Origin: Planctomycetaceae bacterium
Lineage (GTDB): Bacteria > Planctomycetota > Planctomycetia > Pirellulales > Thermoguttaceae
Assembly (NCBI GenBank): GCA_012719125.1
Contig: JAAYAY010000435.1
Span: 1-64,000 of the forward strand
Length of the DNA stretch: 64,000 bases
Direction of reading: 5' to 3'
Shown here: positions 9,442-18,457 of the stretch, one piece after another
Layout of the letters: each line of letters starts with the position of its first letter
Numbering within the stretch: the stretch's first letter is position 1
Position numbers and translations under genes: made by a program
Notes under the pieces: generated by a model
Told to the model about the DNA's origin: nothing
Seen by the model: only the letters and a program-made list of their open reading frames with translations
The model's database searches: none

Positions 9442-9789
9442 CTAGACGGCGCCGGGACCGCGGGCCCCGTCGTTGATTTGAATGGCCTCCAAGGCCGGCA
9501 CTACGAAGATCTTGCCGTCGCCGATATTCCCTTCCGGACCCGTTCGCGCCACCGCCACAATCGCATCGATCGTCCGCTGGACGAAATCGTCGTTGACCAC
9601 GATTTCGAGGAGGATCTTGCGAAGCAGCTTGGTCTGGTACTCATGGCCGCGATAGGTGGCCGTCTTGCCCCGCTGCTGCCCGAATCCCTGCACTTCGGTA
9701 ACCGTCATCCGCAACACCTCGATCTTGTCGAGGGCGGCCTTGACGGCATCCAGTTTCGGGGGCTGGATGATCGCGAGCACCATTTTCAC
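9442..9789 (-). CDS. glnB: P-II family nitrogen regulatory protein
   Basis: A 115-residue P-II signal protein, a trimer that senses 2-oxoglutarate and ATP/ADP. It begins at a GTG (9787-9789), giving KMVLAIIQPPKLDAVKAAL in register with other P-II proteins. TVTEVQGFGQQ, the T-loop with RGHEY (its Tyr at the uridylylation position), EIVVNDD and GDGKIFVVP are all present. Two oddities are visible: the nucleotide-binding B-loop region reads ARTGPEGNIGDGK, longer than the usual TGxIGDGK, and the C-terminus lacks the common RTGE block. No amtB or glnA is adjacent, so whether it is a GlnB or a GlnK type cannot be told. The upstream 200 bases hold no gene. Confidence 0.9.
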   Translation of the reverse strand: MKMVLAIIQPPKLDAVKAALDKIEVLRMTVTEVQGFGQQRGKTATYRGHEYQTKLLRKILLEIVVNDDFVQRTIDAIVAVARTGPEGNIGDGKIFVVPALEAIQINDGARGPGAV

Positions 9790-10002
9790 TTGGCAAACTC
9801 CTCAGGCGAACCACGAATCGTCGCATTCCGGCTTCGCGCGGAATCAGCGGGATAGCCAGGCAGGCGGACACAATTAGGATAGCGAAGCTGGCGCGGACTT
9901 CAAGTCGGGGAGGCGGCCCCATCCTTGTGAGACCGTCCCGTCAGCCCTCACTAGAAGTCCAGCGACCTTCTCATGGTACGACTACCATCCGCACGGGATG
10001 AA

Positions 10003-11625
10003 TCACCATTTCTCGTCGTACTTCGTCCACAGCAGGTCGCCCAGATTCCAGTAGGCCTCGGCAGCTTCCCGGCAGGCGTCGCCGCTCCGTTTGGTCAAGA
10101 ACGCCCGCAGTTTTGCCTCGCCTTGCTTTTCGAGAATCGCCGCCGTTTCCTCATCGACGGCTTTCTGGCCCGACAGCCACTTTTCTTGAAGGGGATTGCG
10201 AACCCCGGCGACGTCGTTCCGCATGTCGCCCCAGCGGTGGGCCGCGATTGTCTCGACACGATTGAACGCCCACCAGGCCGACCGGCGACTGAAACCCGTG
10301 GTGCGGCCGTCGGTCTTGTACGGCTCCGGAACGTCGGCGATCCCCGCATACAGGGGCACATAGGTCGTCATGGCCGGATTGCCGTAACCGAACCAGAGGA
10401 TCCCGCCGACGGCGTCGGGGAGCCAGCCGCGGCACTGGATGACGGTCACGTACATGCAGTACCATCGGGCCATCGGACGCTCGCCGCGCCAGCCCCAGCC
10501 GCCGTTGATACGCAGCATCTTGTTCATGTCGTAGGGCATGAACGGATTGGCCAAGGGGCTCTTGACGGTCTTGCCCTCCTCGTCGGTGACCGTGAGATCC
10601 TTGGTCATATCGAACTCGGTCCCTTCAAAGGTGTCGCGGAAGAGTTCCATGATCTTCTCCGGACTGACGGGTTGCTCGGGCTTGACTGAGAAGGGGAACA
10701 CGTTGGCATTCGGCTGCAGCTCGAGCGACGGCGCCAGCAGGCTGAGGACTCGCCATTCGCGCCGCGTCGACGAGAAGCTCGTACGTCCTTCCGGATCGTA
10801 CGCTTCGTAGAACCGGAAAGGGCTTCCGCTCTTCGGATCCCAGTAACCCCTCTTCTCGGCAAAGCTCTGAACGTTCTTCGACGCCATGAAGAACTCGGAG
10901 TCAGCCAGATTCAGTTCGCCGATTCGTGCCCCATTGGCAACGACCGACACGTGATCGTCAGGAACTCGCTGGGCAGCCCACACGGCCCCGACTTCGTCCT
11001 CGCCCACGCCTACGATCTCCATCACCCAGACTTCCTTCGTATCGGCGATCGTCAGGGCTTCGCCCACATCGCACCAACCGTACTTCTCGATCAGGGCCCC
11101 GCCGATGCGGATCGCCTCCCGGGCGGTCGACGCACGTTCCAGCATCAGCCGCGTCAGGGTTTCGCAATCGATCAATCCCTTCTCACTCACGAGTTCCTTG
11201 CGGCCTTCGAAGGTCGACTCGCCGATCGCCAACTGCTTCTCGTTCATGGCGGCATAGGCCGGAGCAAGATACGCCAGCGTCGTTTCCACTTCCAGAATCC
11301 GCCCGATCGGCTCCCGGCCGTAGCGTTCCATGGGGCCGTCGTTGTCGTCCTTACGCTTGGTGAGCAACTGGGTCGCGTTGGGGCCATGCTTCCGCGAAGG
11401 AACCACCAGGATGGCCGAACTGGTGCGGTGGCTGTCGCACGTGTGCGACGTCATCACGGAGCCGTCCGTCGAAGCGGCTTTGCCAACCATGATCGAGGTG
11501 CAGCTCTGGGCGGCTTGGGGCGCACTGCTCGCGAGCAAGATCGCCATGAGAATCAGGACAGAGTGGCAGTTGGCTCTCGGCACGGGGCTTCTCCTGGTGG
11601 GCGAGGTTTGAATGCTGACACTCAA
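10003..11625 (-). CDS. C69 family dipeptidase-like protein, secreted
   Basis: A 540-residue peptidase of family C69, an N-terminal-nucleophile hydrolase group. The leader contains a hydrophobic signal segment (LILMAILLASSAPQAAQ) directly followed by SCTSIMVGKAASTDGS; the Cys after cleavage is the expected catalytic nucleophile, and TSHTCDSH matches the family. Later blocks such as AIRIGGALIEKYGW, MEIVGVGEDEVGAVWAAQRVPDDHVSV and NGARIGELNLAD are typical of PepD-like dipeptidases. The start at 11625 keeps a leader somewhat longer than usual; a later ATG at about residue 28 would cut into the hydrophobic segment. No neighbouring gene clarifies the substrate. About 100 bases separate it from the helicase gene downstream. 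Confidence 0.87.
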   Translation of the reverse strand: MSVSIQTSPTRRSPVPRANCHSVLILMAILLASSAPQAAQSCTSIMVGKAASTDGSVMTSHTCDSHRTSSAILVVPSRKHGPNATQLLTKRKDDNDGPMERYGREPIGRILEVETTLAYLAPAYAAMNEKQLAIGESTFEGRKELVSEKGLIDCETLTRLMLERASTAREAIRIGGALIEKYGWCDVGEALTIADTKEVWVMEIVGVGEDEVGAVWAAQRVPDDHVSVVANGARIGELNLADSEFFMASKNVQSFAEKRGYWDPKSGSPFRFYEAYDPEGRTSFSSTRREWRVLSLLAPSLELQPNANVFPFSVKPEQPVSPEKIMELFRDTFEGTEFDMTKDLTVTDEEGKTVKSPLANPFMPYDMNKMLRINGGWGWRGERPMARWYCMYVTVIQCRGWLPDAVGGILWFGYGNPAMTTYVPLYAGIADVPEPYKTDGRTTGFSRRSAWWAFNRVETIAAHRWGDMRNDVAGVRNPLQEKWLSGQKAVDEETAAILEKQGEAKLRAFLTKRSGDACREAAEAYWNLGDLLWTKYDEKW

Positions 11626-11733
11626 TTGTAGCCTACTGGCGCGGCGAAGGATAACAACTCTCTAGCCTTCGAAGGACCCAGCTTCGATCAGCAAACGCCG
11701 ATGTTCTCGGAATTCCTTACCCCACCCCGGCGA

Positions 11734-14085
11734 CTACTCAAACTCCGCCTCCTCCGCCTGGGCCTGCTCCAGAGTCTTTTCGGTGCTGGTCGGATCGACC
11801 CTTCGGCAACTCTCGGCGAGGACGTTCGTAATCTCCTCCAGATCGCCCCGCCACTCGGCCTCCTCGGCGTCGGGGGGCGTGAGCGAGGCGAATTCCGCCA
11901 CCAACAGAATCATCCGCAGGAAATGGCGGAAGAGGATCCCTTCCTGCTTCTGCAGTTGCTTGCTCGTGATGTACTTGTTGAAGTCGCCGCCGAACTCCAG
12001 CAGTTCTCCCACGGCCCAGACGGGAAACGTGCGCACGTCGCGTACGCCTGGGAAGTCGTAGTCGAACATTCGCCGCAGCTTGTCGGCCAGTGCAAGCACC
12101 CAAACGCGCTCTTCCATCGAATTGTAGGGACGATCTTCGTCGCGAGACTGCTCCACCAATTCCTCGGGCGTGGCCAGGCCGAGCTGCAGCAACTGCACGT
12201 CAAGCCTGGTTGTGGCCAGGGGACCCGGCGGCAGAAACTCCTGGCGGGGCACGCGGACGGCAGGTCCGATCGATCGGGGCAATTCCAGAACGCTTTCCAT
12301 CGCCTGGATCCGTTCGGCCCGATCGGCAATGCCGAGCTGGTTGATCAGAAACACGCCATAGAGCGGATTGACCCCCCGGAACATTCGCAGGAGTTCGAGC
12401 CGTTCCGTCGGATGGGCCAGCTTCGCCTGATAAGGCGGCGGGCCGCTCGACCGGTCTTGCGATTCCTCCGAAACCGTCTTCGCATCGCCCAACGCCATAC
12501 CAAAGAGATGCATTCCCTCCGACTTCGGCTTCGGAGCTTCTTCAGGAGTCTCCTCCTGCACGACAGGCTCCGGTTCGAGCGTCACGTACCCCGCTCGCCA
12601 GAGCGTCAGCAGCATCTGGTCGAGATCGCGATTGGCACGCTCCAGCCACTTGGGATCCATGAGACGTTTCTGGACGAGCGTGCGGACGCGGTCCACGTCG
12701 GGCGACGCGTCAAGCATGTAGGAAAGGAGCCGCCAGGGTAACGGACCGCGGCTGACCAAGTGACCGGCCGGGGCCGTACGCAGCTTCTCGAACTGCTCTT
12801 CGGTCCAGTACTGCTCGGTCGACCGGCGCTTGGGCATCTTCTTCTTGAGTTGCTTCTTCGCCTTGAGCAGTCCGGGATCCTTGGTGTCTTCGGGGATCTG
12901 GTCGTACTTGTCTTTCCAGCGGGAGATCTTGACGTCGTCTTCGTGGGCCAGGACGAACACGTAACCCTGGCTGTCGAACTGGGGCCGCCCGGCCCGCCCA
13001 AAGATCTGATGCGCGGAGCTGGCATCCAGCAGTTTGCGTTTCCCCGACGGCCCCTTAAGAATGCTTGGCAGCACGACGGACCGGGCCGGCAGGTTGATCC
13101 CTGCCGCCAGCGTCTCGGTGCAGGTGGCGATCGAGAGGAGCTTACGTTGATAAAGGTCCTCGACGATCCGCCGATACTTGGGCAACACGCCCGCATGGTG
13201 CACGCCGACTCCGCGGAGCAGGAGCGGCCGCAGTTTGGGACCGGCCCCCTGCGACCAGTCATACTGTCGGAGTTCCTCGTCGAGAAGCTTCTGCCGCTGG
13301 CCGTCGATGAGATGCTTCCCCTTGAGTTGTTCGGCGATCGTCCAGCACTCTTCGCGATTGAAGCAGAAGATCAGAGACGGGGTGGTCCGCTGGTCCTCGC
13401 TCCCCTGCGACATCCATTCGATCTGCTCGGTGAGCAGTTTGTCGGGCACCCACTGGAACGTGAGCGGCACCTTGCGCTGATCGCCCTGAACGAGATCGAG
13501 CTTGCGATCGTGGCACCGCCGCAGCCAGCCGCTGAATTCGACCGCGTTGCCGACCGTGGCCGATAGCAGCAGCAGGCGGACGTGCTTGGGGAGGAGGCCC
13601 AGAGAGAATTCCCAGACGATTCCCCGCTCGGCGTCGGCGAAGCTGTGGAATTCGTCCATGACGACGGCACTGACTTCGCTGAAGTCGAATGCTTCAGAAT
13701 GGAGCAACCGGTTGAAGAGGATTTCGGCCACGACGACGAGGATTCGTGCGTCGGGGTTCTCCCGCCGGTTGCCCGTCACCAGTCCCACGTCGGAGCGTTC
13801 GAATCCCCATCGGACGGCCGCGTCCTGCATTTCCCGAAACTTCTGCTCCGTCAGGGCGATCAGCGGCGTCGTGTAGTAGGCCGTCTTGCCCGCATGGAGG
13901 GCTTCAAACATCGCCGCTTCCGCAATCACCGTCTTGCCGGTCCCGGTGGGAGTGCACACGAGCACGCCCTGTTCCGCGGAGAACCAGGCATAGAGTGCGT
14001 TCTCCTGAATCGGGTAGGGCTCAAAGGGCAACTGCTCGAGGTAGCGCTCGAGAAGCTCTTCGCGAAAGCGTGTTGCGTCGGCCAT
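11734..14085 (-). CDS. Ski2-like DEAD/DEAH-box helicase
   Basis: A 783-residue superfamily 2 helicase. Motif I is CTPTGTGKTVIAEAA (about residues 39-53), motif II is VVMDEFHSF (DEFH), motif III is LLSATVGN, motif IV lies near SLIFCFNREECW, and motif VI is IFGRAGRPQFD. The Q-like opening FEPYPIQENALYAWF precedes motif I. The order and the VVLPSILK-to-GRAGRPQF spacing are those of Ski2/Mtr4-like RNA helicases and of bacterial relatives whose substrates are not established. The C-terminal 300 residues are helical and charged, with no motif I know. It is a complete protein and lies downstream of the PilZ gene on the same strand with 99 bases between them. Confidence 0.85.
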   Translation of the reverse strand: MADATRFREELLERYLEQLPFEPYPIQENALYAWFSAEQGVLVCTPTGTGKTVIAEAAMFEALHAGKTAYYTTPLIALTEQKFREMQDAAVRWGFERSDVGLVTGNRRENPDARILVVVAEILFNRLLHSEAFDFSEVSAVVMDEFHSFADAERGIVWEFSLGLLPKHVRLLLLSATVGNAVEFSGWLRRCHDRKLDLVQGDQRKVPLTFQWVPDKLLTEQIEWMSQGSEDQRTTPSLIFCFNREECWTIAEQLKGKHLIDGQRQKLLDEELRQYDWSQGAGPKLRPLLLRGVGVHHAGVLPKYRRIVEDLYQRKLLSIATCTETLAAGINLPARSVVLPSILKGPSGKRKLLDASSAHQIFGRAGRPQFDSQGYVFVLAHEDDVKISRWKDKYDQIPEDTKDPGLLKAKKQLKKKMPKRRSTEQYWTEEQFEKLRTAPAGHLVSRGPLPWRLLSYMLDASPDVDRVRTLVQKRLMDPKWLERANRDLDQMLLTLWRAGYVTLEPEPVVQEETPEEAPKPKSEGMHLFGMALGDAKTVSEESQDRSSGPPPYQAKLAHPTERLELLRMFRGVNPLYGVFLINQLGIADRAERIQAMESVLELPRSIGPAVRVPRQEFLPPGPLATTRLDVQLLQLGLATPEELVEQSRDEDRPYNSMEERVWVLALADKLRRMFDYDFPGVRDVRTFPVWAVGELLEFGGDFNKYITSKQLQKQEGILFRHFLRMILLVAEFASLTPPDAEEAEWRGDLEEITNVLAESCRRVDPTSTEKTLEQAQAEEAEFE

Positions 14086-14184
14086 GGAACGCCCGGATTT
14101 GCGGCATGGGGAAAGCCGGCAGTATACCAGCCTCGACGCTCAAGCGGTAGCCGAGCAGAGTGAGGCAGTGAGCACTCATTCGCA

Positions 14185-14637
14185 CTACAGATCCAGTTTC
14201 GTGACGAAACGGCACCCGATCAGTACGGCACCGGGTCCGGCGGCGGTTCCACCCATCGATGCCAGAAGACCTTCCACCCGGCGTGTGGTATAGCCCGATA
14301 GACGGCGGAAATTGACCGCCTCGGCTTCGAAGTACATGCGTTCCTCTTCCGAGCCAAGCTCTATGACGAGTCGGGAGAAATCGAGTCGGCCGGGAAGCAG
14401 GAAAGCGATGCCGCGGCGGGAGATGTCGTGGCACTGAACCGGGAAGAAACGAAGTTGATCGATCCGCTGCTGCCCGTCGTAGGCGGCGATCCGCTGCACG
14501 AACCGAAACGGCTGCCGTTCCACGGCCCGGCGGTCGTGTTCGACGGTACCCGGGGCCGGATTCAGCACCTGGTAGGCCGTCGCGTAGGCCGTCGGTGTTG
14601 GAGGGGCGATCGGCAAAGGCATTTTGGGCTTAACCAT
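14185..14637 (-). CDS. PilZ-domain-like protein
   Basis: A 150-residue protein with the layout of a single PilZ domain. RRAVER supplies the R-x-x-x-R element and HDISRRGIAF supplies the D-x-S-x-x-G element, the two parts of the cyclic-di-GMP binding motif, about 35 residues apart. A final strand, VLIGCRFVTKLDL, fits the end of the barrel. The first 30 residues are proline-rich and probably disordered. If active, it would be a c-di-GMP receptor, perhaps for surface attachment. The gene ends 100 bases before the helicase and starts 239 bases from the histidine kinase. Assignment rests on these short motifs only. Confidence 0.65.
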   Translation of the reverse strand: MVKPKMPLPIAPPTPTAYATAYQVLNPAPGTVEHDRRAVERQPFRFVQRIAAYDGQQRIDQLRFFPVQCHDISRRGIAFLLPGRLDFSRLVIELGSEEERMYFEAEAVNFRRLSGYTTRRVEGLLASMGGTAAGPGAVLIGCRFVTKLDL

Positions 14638-14876
14638 TCTTGTCGCCTATCCGCGTGGGGGCCAGATATCGCTCACCCGTGGATAGTCCGCCCGACACTT
14701 GCTTTTGGTTTGCAGGACACGGTGTCGGCGGCTTGATCAAGGATAGCTTGCCGCCCGCAGAATCGCGAACTCCGGGGTCCCGGTCGCGAGCAGTCCCGGC
14801 GCGCAAGAACCGCTAGAATCGCTACGACCCTATCGCCCGGCCACGAGCCCGAGTCGCGGGATACTCCGTACCGCCA

Positions 14877-15608
14877 TCAATGAGAAGGTTGAGTCTGCTG
14901 TGGTCGCATCGGAAGGGTCACCACGAAGCGAGTTCCTCCCTCCTCGCCTTTCTCGTAGCGGATGCTCCCGTGGTGGCGATCGACGATCTTCCGGCAATAG
15001 GCGAGTCCGAGGCCCAAGCCCGGGTAGACGTCCCGGGGATGGAGACGCTGGAAGACCGTAAAGATCCGATCCGCGTACTGTTCTTCCAGTCCGATCCCGT
15101 TGTCTTCGACCGCAATTCGCCATTGCGACACAGCATCACCTTCCAGCGCAAATACGCGGACGGTCGGCGGCTTGTCGCCCCATTGAAACTTGATCGCATT
15201 ATCCACCAGCGACAAGAACAAGAGTCTCATCTGATCGGCATCCGCCGAGATCGTCGGCAGCGGTTCGATAGTAACCACGGCGGCCGAAGCCGCGATCTTC
15301 TCCTGGAGTTCGAGGCAGACGCCCGAGAGTACCTCGTTCAAGTCGACTTCTGCCAGCGGACCGCCGTGCGTCTCGAGTCGCGAGAGTACGAGCAATCCCT
15401 CGATCATCCCCTGGCCGCGTACGGCGGCGCTCTGAATGCGTTCGAGATCTCCTCGCATGGACTCGTCGAGCCTGCCTTCCAGCCTGGCGGCCAGGCGCTG
15501 GCTGAACGTGCGGACTTTGCGGAACGGTTCCTGCAGGTCGTGCGAGACCGCATACAGAAACTGCTGCATCTCACGGCGGAGAATCTCGGTTTCGTCGGGT
15601 CGGGTCAT
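14877..15608 (-). CDS. Histidine kinase without a sensor domain
   Basis: A 243-residue kinase. YAVSHDLQEPFRKVRTFS is the H-box with the phosphorylated His. The ATPase domain shows the N-box DNAIKF, the G1 box DNGIGL, an F-box near VFQRLHPRD and the G2 box GLGLGLAY. There is no PAS, GAF or membrane segment before the H-box, so the input must come from a partner or the protein is cytosolic. The ATG at 15608 has GGAG 5 bases upstream; a TTG at 15617 touches the preceding stop and is less likely. It follows the large membrane protein gene after 9 bases, so the two are probably translationally coupled. No response regulator is adjacent. Confidence 0.88.
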   Translation of the reverse strand: MTRPDETEILRREMQQFLYAVSHDLQEPFRKVRTFSQRLAARLEGRLDESMRGDLERIQSAAVRGQGMIEGLLVLSRLETHGGPLAEVDLNEVLSGVCLELQEKIAASAAVVTIEPLPTISADADQMRLLFLSLVDNAIKFQWGDKPPTVRVFALEGDAVSQWRIAVEDNGIGLEEQYADRIFTVFQRLHPRDVYPGLGLGLAYCRKIVDRHHGSIRYEKGEEGGTRFVVTLPMRPQQTQPSH

Positions 15609-15617
15609 GAACTCCAA

Positions 15618-18329
15618 CTACTCCTTCTTCTCTCGTTCTGTCAATTCGGGGCCCGCATCTGGAACCTCAATGGTAGTGACGACGGGGCCGGGCTCCGTAT
15701 CGTTTCCCCTGGCGTAGCGATAGTAGACTTCCAGGCACAAGGTGGCCAGGGCCGTGGAGTAGACTCGCCCCCCCTTGTCGCCCCATCGCGACTCCGGGTC
15801 CCAACTGCCGCGGCTGCAACCGTCGTCGCGCTGCAAATTGACGATCGCGTCGCGGATGATGCTGTTCCAACGCTGCCAGGGCTCTCCGCCCGCATGAAAC
15901 ATGGCTAGCGTGCAGTTGTACCACAGATAGTAGTCGCGATCGCTCCGCTGCTTGGGCTCGGTATCCCAGCGTTTCTCGGCCAGATCGGCCAGGAACTCGG
16001 CGGCCTTGCTCACCATGGGCGAATCGGCTTCGTCGAGCAGGAACTGCCTCGCGAGCATTCCCACACCGGTTGTCGCTTCGCTGGACGTATTGCCTCCCAT
16101 GTAGCGAGTCTGCCCGGTCGCCTCGACCGCGTGGGCGTCGAAGAACGGCCCGATCCGGCTGAGGCAGAAGTCGTTTACGGGAACGGCGGCCTCCTGGGCC
16201 GTCTTGATTGCCAGCACCTGCCAGCCTGTTACCGACGTGTCACTTGGCGGCTTGGGGTCGACCTGGTAACGCCACCCCCCGTCGTTGTGCTGCATCTCTT
16301 CGATGAACCGCATGGCCCGGCGGAGCGCACCGAGATAGCGGGGATCGGGAGTTTGCCCCGACGCCCGGGCGACGGCACACGCTTCCCCCAAGGCGAATGC
16401 GGCAATCCCGTGCTCGTACATGAAGTACTGGTGCAGGCGACGATTTCCGCGAGCCGGGTGACTGCCAACGAGAGCCCCATCGGGACGCTGGCGTGCAACC
16501 AGCCAATCCAGGCCGCGGCGTACGGAGTCGGAGTACGTGTTGCCGTTGAAGTAGTAATGCCCGCCCGCCTGGAACGCGAGCAAGGCCAATCCCGTCTGGG
16601 CGGCTTCGTAACTGCCGCCCGGCCCGGTGCACGAAGCACCGGCCTCACAGCGTGCCTGGGCTCCGCTGCCCAGACAGTCCGGACCCCAATGCCCGCCCGG
16701 CATCTGGTGGCGTGCCAGCCAGGCCAGCCCGTCGGCCACGGCCGCCTCGCTCTCGGGCGTGCCGCCGTACTGGCCGATCCATTGCCCTCGATTCCCCTGG
16801 GTCCGCTTGGCATAAAGACCAAGGGACGACGCCCGGACACGATCGATCGTGCCGATCTTCTCAACGACCGCCCCGCTCGGCGCCACTTCGATCGTGCAGA
16901 CGTTCCATACGTTGCCCGGCTGAACCGATTCCGGCGTAAAGCGATAGGTCTGGCCGCCGTGATACACCTTCACCTCGGAGCCGCTCCGGCTCAGGGCATC
17001 GGCCTCGGGGTTGTTGAGGTTCGTATAGTCGTGCACGTAGTAGCGATACTCGCCCGGCAGAACTCCGAGAACGGTGATCGTCTCGGGGCCTTCCCCGTCG
17101 CGATCGTCCACGTCCAGGTTGACGAATTCCCGGCTCCTCAGATTGCCCGGTTGGTGGAAGTAGATGTGGAATCGTTCCCCGTCGGGCAGGGGACCTTCCA
17201 GGTGGGCGTCGAGGTCGGCCGGCTCCTTGTTCCAGGTAAGCACGAGCCGAAGCTGCCCCACCTCCAGGCCCGGACTGAGCACGACGCGGACGGCCTCAGG
17301 CAACGCCGCGTCGAGTGTCCGCTCGAATCGTTCGATCGTGAAACCTTCCGCCGAAACTTCCAACGGCACGTTTCCCTCGGGCAGTTTCTCCAGAAAGAAC
17401 CAACCCTCGGCATCCGCCTCCGCCTTCCGATCGTTGCCGACCATCCGAATCACTGCGCCCGCGATCGGTTGGTTGTTCACGGCGTTGACGATCTGGCCTC
17501 GCAGCGAGGCTTCGCCTTCGGTCACGAGTCGCTGCGGTTCGGGCACGACCACCTGGGCTCGGCGCAGGCGAAAACCGTCACGGTAGGTGATCTGGATCGA
17601 GTCGCCCGTTCGCACGCCCTCGGCTTGCCACTCGAACGCCTGGGCGGTCCGCACGTCGGCCCTGAGAACCTGGTCGAGCAGTTCGCTATCGCGGCCGGTA
17701 GCGACCCGGCGAAAGGCAACCTTGCCACGACTGACCGGTGTGAAGGCAAAGGCCAGACGGTCCGGATCGGCAAGGCCTCGTTCGATGGTCGGTAGCCCCT
17801 CGAGTGCTGCAAACGGCCACACGGTTGCCGCCCAGTAGCCGCCCAGACAGACGCCCGTCATCAACAGCGCCGCGAGGGCTCCGAATCCAAGCTGCCGCCC
17901 ACGGCGCCGGCGCGACAGAACCCGTGTGCGCAGTTGCTCCAATTCGCCCTGCAAACCGTCGTACTCGGCGCTGCCCTGGGTGGGCATTCTGGGCGGTGGG
18001 GGCGGCGCTGGGATGGCAACTCCCGGTGCGATTCTTCCCGGCGGCGGGGGGGGAGACGGTAAACCACCCGGCACAGCCGGTGGCGGAACCGGCCCGTTGG
18101 CCGCCGGTGGCGGTGGGGCAGGACGGGAACCCGGCTTGGGCGGCATTGGCCCGGAAGGGGGGGCGGAAGCCGTGTGCGGTGGCGGAGTGAGACCCTTTCC
18201 CGGGGCCGGCGGAGGGGGCGCAATCATGGGCCCGGCGTTTCCGCCGGACAGGTCTCCCCGGCAAGCGGGATGGGGGCATACGGTTGCGCCTTCGGGCACT
18301 TCGCGTTGGCACCAGCGGCATCGCGGCAT
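15618..18329 (-). CDS. Multidomain membrane protein: zinc ribbon, Pro-rich linker, DUF2135-like and prenyltransferase-repeat domains
   Basis: A 903-residue protein. The ATG at 18329 opens a zinc-ribbon-like module (CRWCQREVPEGATVCPHPAC, residues 4-23); in-frame ATG codons upstream add only basic sequence. About 100 residues of proline runs follow, then an Arg-rich stretch and one membrane helix (FGALAALLMTGVCLGGYWAA). Outside, roughly residues 275-345 look like a carboxypeptidase-regulatory-like fold (IVNAVNNQPIAGAVIRM). Residues from about 360 resemble DUF2135 (LRLVLTWNKEPADLDAHLEG). From about 540 there are prenyltransferase/squalene-oxidase type repeats (GLAWLARHQMPGGHWG, GLDWLVARQRPDGAL). 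That repeat domain is shared with many planctomycete proteins of unknown role; no catalytic DxDD motif is evident. Coupling to the histidine kinase suggests a shared process. Confidence 0.75.
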   Translation of the reverse strand: MPRCRWCQREVPEGATVCPHPACRGDLSGGNAGPMIAPPPPAPGKGLTPPPHTASAPPSGPMPPKPGSRPAPPPPAANGPVPPPAVPGGLPSPPPPPGRIAPGVAIPAPPPPPRMPTQGSAEYDGLQGELEQLRTRVLSRRRRGRQLGFGALAALLMTGVCLGGYWAATVWPFAALEGLPTIERGLADPDRLAFAFTPVSRGKVAFRRVATGRDSELLDQVLRADVRTAQAFEWQAEGVRTGDSIQITYRDGFRLRRAQVVVPEPQRLVTEGEASLRGQIVNAVNNQPIAGAVIRMVGNDRKAEADAEGWFFLEKLPEGNVPLEVSAEGFTIERFERTLDAALPEAVRVVLSPGLEVGQLRLVLTWNKEPADLDAHLEGPLPDGERFHIYFHQPGNLRSREFVNLDVDDRDGEGPETITVLGVLPGEYRYYVHDYTNLNNPEADALSRSGSEVKVYHGGQTYRFTPESVQPGNVWNVCTIEVAPSGAVVEKIGTIDRVRASSLGLYAKRTQGNRGQWIGQYGGTPESEAAVADGLAWLARHQMPGGHWGPDCLGSGAQARCEAGASCTGPGGSYEAAQTGLALLAFQAGGHYYFNGNTYSDSVRRGLDWLVARQRPDGALVGSHPARGNRRLHQYFMYEHGIAAFALGEACAVARASGQTPDPRYLGALRRAMRFIEEMQHNDGGWRYQVDPKPPSDTSVTGWQVLAIKTAQEAAVPVNDFCLSRIGPFFDAHAVEATGQTRYMGGNTSSEATTGVGMLARQFLLDEADSPMVSKAAEFLADLAEKRWDTEPKQRSDRDYYLWYNCTLAMFHAGGEPWQRWNSIIRDAIVNLQRDDGCSRGSWDPESRWGDKGGRVYSTALATLCLEVYYRYARGNDTEPGPVVTTIEVPDAGPELTEREKKE

Positions 18330-18457
18330 AGGAGGGAAACCGGCGGATGGGGACTTCGGTCGCCTGTTGTGTCGCCTCCAGTGTAGCGGAAACGCGTGAG
18401 AAGTGGAGAAGGGAGCCCGTCGGGTTCGTGAAATCAACCGTCAGGTCACGATCTCTT

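Noticed and set aside
15609-15617. TTG at 15617 as the start of the histidine kinase
   Set aside because: The ATG nine bases later has a good GGAG ribosome site, so the TTG is not needed.
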